In this document: positions 62,733-64,000 of the stretch, piece after piece
Layout of the letters: each line of letters starts with the position of its first letter
Numbering within the stretch: position 1 is the stretch's first letter
NCBI RefSeq assembly: GCF_020697055.1
Contig: NZ_JAJFBP010000005.1
Coordinates: 84,762 to 148,761, forward strand
DNA length: 64,000 nucleotides
DNA from: Panacagrimonas sp.
GTDB lineage: Bacteria > Pseudomonadota > Gammaproteobacteria > Nevskiales > Nevskiaceae
Direction of reading: 5' to 3'
Made by a program: the position numbers and the translations under genes
Notes under the pieces: model-generated
What the model saw: only the letters and a program-made list of their open reading frames with translations
Told to the model about the DNA's origin: nothing
The model's database searches: none

Positions 62733-64000
62733 ACGCCTGCGACTCGTCGCCGCCCTGCTCGTTCTGGGCTGCACGAACGCGATCGCCGGTCCGGTCGTCG
62801 TCGGGTCCAAGGCGTTCACCGAGTCGGTGATCCTGGGAGAGATCGCAACGCAGCTGCTGCACAGTGCCGGCATCGAGGCACGCCACCAACGCGAACTCGG
62901 TGGCACCACGGTGCTCTGGAGCAGCCTGCGCAGAGGCGACGTCGACTGCTACGCCGAGTACACCGGAACGCTGCGCGCCGAGATCTACGCCCGCGAGGCG
63001 CCCACATCGGACGCCGACCTGCCGGCCCTGCTGAAGCGCGACGGCGTCTGGGCATCCAGATCCGTCGGCTTCAACAACAGCTATGTGCTGGGCATGCGCG
63101 AGCACGTGGCCCGGAAGCTTGCGGTGTCACGCCTGTCGGACCTGATTTCCCACCCCGGTCTCCGGCTGGCCTTCAGCAACGAGTTTCTGGATCGCGTCGA
63201 CGGCTGGCCGGGATTGCGCTCCGCGTACGGGCTGCCGCAGACGGACGTACGCGGCATGGATCACGACCTGGCGTATCGCGCGCTGGCTGCGGGATCGATC
63301 GACGTCACCGATCTGTATTCCACCGATGCGGAGATCGCGTACTACGACCTCGTGACGCTCCAGGACGATCGGCACTACTTCCCGACCTACGATGCCCTGT
63401 TTCTCTGCCACGCGGAGGTGGCGCCGCACGTGCACCGCGTGCTCGACCAGCTCGCGGGCCGCATCGACGCCGGCACGATGGCGCGGCTCAATGCCCGGGC
63501 CAAACTCGATCACGTTCCCGAAGCGACGGTGGCGCAAGCCTTCATCCACGATGCGCTGGGGGTGGAATCGCGAATCGCGCGGGATCCTCGCGCCGCGCGG
63601 CTGCTCCGGCGTACGCTCGAGCACCTGTTCATGGTGGGACTGTCGATGCTCGCGGCGGTGCCTATCGCCGTCGTGCTCGGCATCGCCGCCTTTCGCCGTC
63701 CCTCGTTGAGCCGGCCGATCTTTGCGATCGCGGACGTGCTGCAGACCATCCCGGCACTCGCGCTGCTGGTGTTTCTGATTCCGTGGCTGGGAATCGGCTA
63801 CGCGCCGGCGGTCACGGCGCTGTTCGTCTACAGCCTGCTGCCGATCCTGCGGAACACGCACGCGGGCCTTGCCGACATCCCGCAGGATCTGCGCGACTCG
63901 GCCGACGCGCTGGGTCTTGCGCCGCTGGCCAAGCTGCGATTCGTCGAGATGCCGCTGGCGGCACGCTCCATTCTCGCCGGCATCAAGACGGCGGCCGTGA
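62725..64000 (+). CDS. ABC transporter substrate-binding protein fused to permease, betaine/ergothioneine-like (3' end outside window)
   Basis: The frame from ATG 62725 stays open to the last base (425 codons seen). The N-terminus is a signal peptide (MNRRLRLVAALLVLGC, cleavage after AIA or lipidation at C16). Residues about 23-280 form an OpuAC/OsmF-type binding protein (VVVGSKAFTESVILGEIATQ; DVDCYAEYTGTLRAE). From about 300 comes a permease (LEHLFMVGLSMLAAVPIAVV; DVLQTIPALALLVFLIPWLG) with the EAA-like loop DSADALGLAPLAKLRFVEMP. Such proteins bind trimethylammonium ligands; next to egtB-egtD the likely ligand is ergothioneine or hercynine. The final ...GTGA is read GTG-A, not as a stop. Confidence 0.9.
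   Translation, partial: MNRRLRLVAALLVLGCTNAIAGPVVVGSKAFTESVILGEIATQLLHSAGIEARHQRELGGTTVLWSSLRRGDVDCYAEYTGTLRAEIYAREAPTSDADLPALLKRDGVWASRSVGFNNSYVLGMREHVARKLAVSRLSDLISHPGLRLAFSNEFLDRVDGWPGLRSAYGLPQTDVRGMDHDLAYRALAAGSIDVTDLYSTDAEIAYYDLVTLQDDRHYFPTYDALFLCHAEVAPHVHRVLDQLAGRIDAGTMARLNARAKLDHVPEATVAQAFIHDALGVESRIARDPRAARLLRRTLEHLFMVGLSMLAAVPIAVVLGIAAFRRPSLSRPIFAIADVLQTIPALALLVFLIPWLGIGYAPAVTALFVYSLLPILRNTHAGLADIPQDLRDSADALGLAPLAKLRFVEMPLAARSILAGIKTAAV

Noticed and set aside
63990..64000. Stop codon TGA at the window end for the transporter gene
   Set aside because: In the reading frame from ATG 62725 the last bases are GCC GTG A, so the TGA is out of frame and the gene continues.

Overview
The window is about 68-70% G+C by eye and looks like chromosomal DNA of a gammaproteobacterium of the Xanthomonadales (Lysobacter/Luteimonas/Dokdonella-like). 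The grounds are gene order (hda next to a PerM-type transporter and a DUF2066 gene, divergent from purM-purN-DUF3108; wrbA-DUF2069), a very large NAD-glutamate dehydrogenase, and intergenic palindromes that begin with GTAG, the design of REP elements in Stenotrophomonas. The assignment is inference, since there is no rRNA or tRNA gene here. I see no transposase, integrase, CRISPR array or prophage gene.

Layout. 0-5 kb: the end of an epimerase gene, a ferredoxin-P450 pair facing an AraC regulator, dps, and an orphan oligopeptide-type ABC ATPase. 5-24 kb: mostly housekeeping (M48 peptidase, cysS, the 1604-residue glutamate dehydrogenase, mutS, serA, dinB, proS), with small stress-type genes (CsbD, BON, MAPEG) and several palindromic repeats. 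23-34 kb: a lytic transglycosylase whose signal peptide appears to start at CTG, LysM and cupredoxin-like envelope proteins, wrbA, hda, purM/purN, a Nudix-MBL fusion, and a voltage-sensor-only membrane protein. 34-44 kb: an unknown large lipoprotein, a tandem glutaredoxin/GST-fold protein, LysE, a potassium-channel-like protein, and a TetR-controlled fatty-acid beta-oxidation pair. 44-58 kb: accessory lipid and small-molecule metabolism (alpha/beta hydrolases, a PHA-synthase-like enzyme, acyl-CoA ligase, SDRs, amidase, thioesterase, LysR, rhodanese-DoxX). This part includes a patch of gene debris (53.7-55.5 kb) from an RND efflux pump and its outer-membrane factor. 58-64 kb: small conserved proteins, then the most interesting locus.

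That locus (59.7-64.0 kb) encodes one 739-residue protein joining EgtB (sulfoxide synthase) to EgtD (histidine trimethylase), the two core activities of ergothioneine synthesis. It is followed by a betaine-type ABC ATPase and a substrate-binding protein fused to its permease, which runs off the window end. The arrangement suggests ergothioneine synthesis coupled to an EgtUV-like transporter of ergothioneine or a related trimethylated betaine. The binding-protein and permease halves are in the opposite order to those of described EgtU proteins.

The intergenic DNA is unusually rich in repeats: two GTAG-type REP palindromes whose GTAG supplies the stop codon of the preceding gene, a related 33-bp inverted repeat, three copies of an A-rich long inverted repeat built on GCAAAG, three clusters of CCCTCTCCC palindromes, a 9-bp minisatellite, and four 7-bp repeats inside the start of an ABC-ATPase gene.
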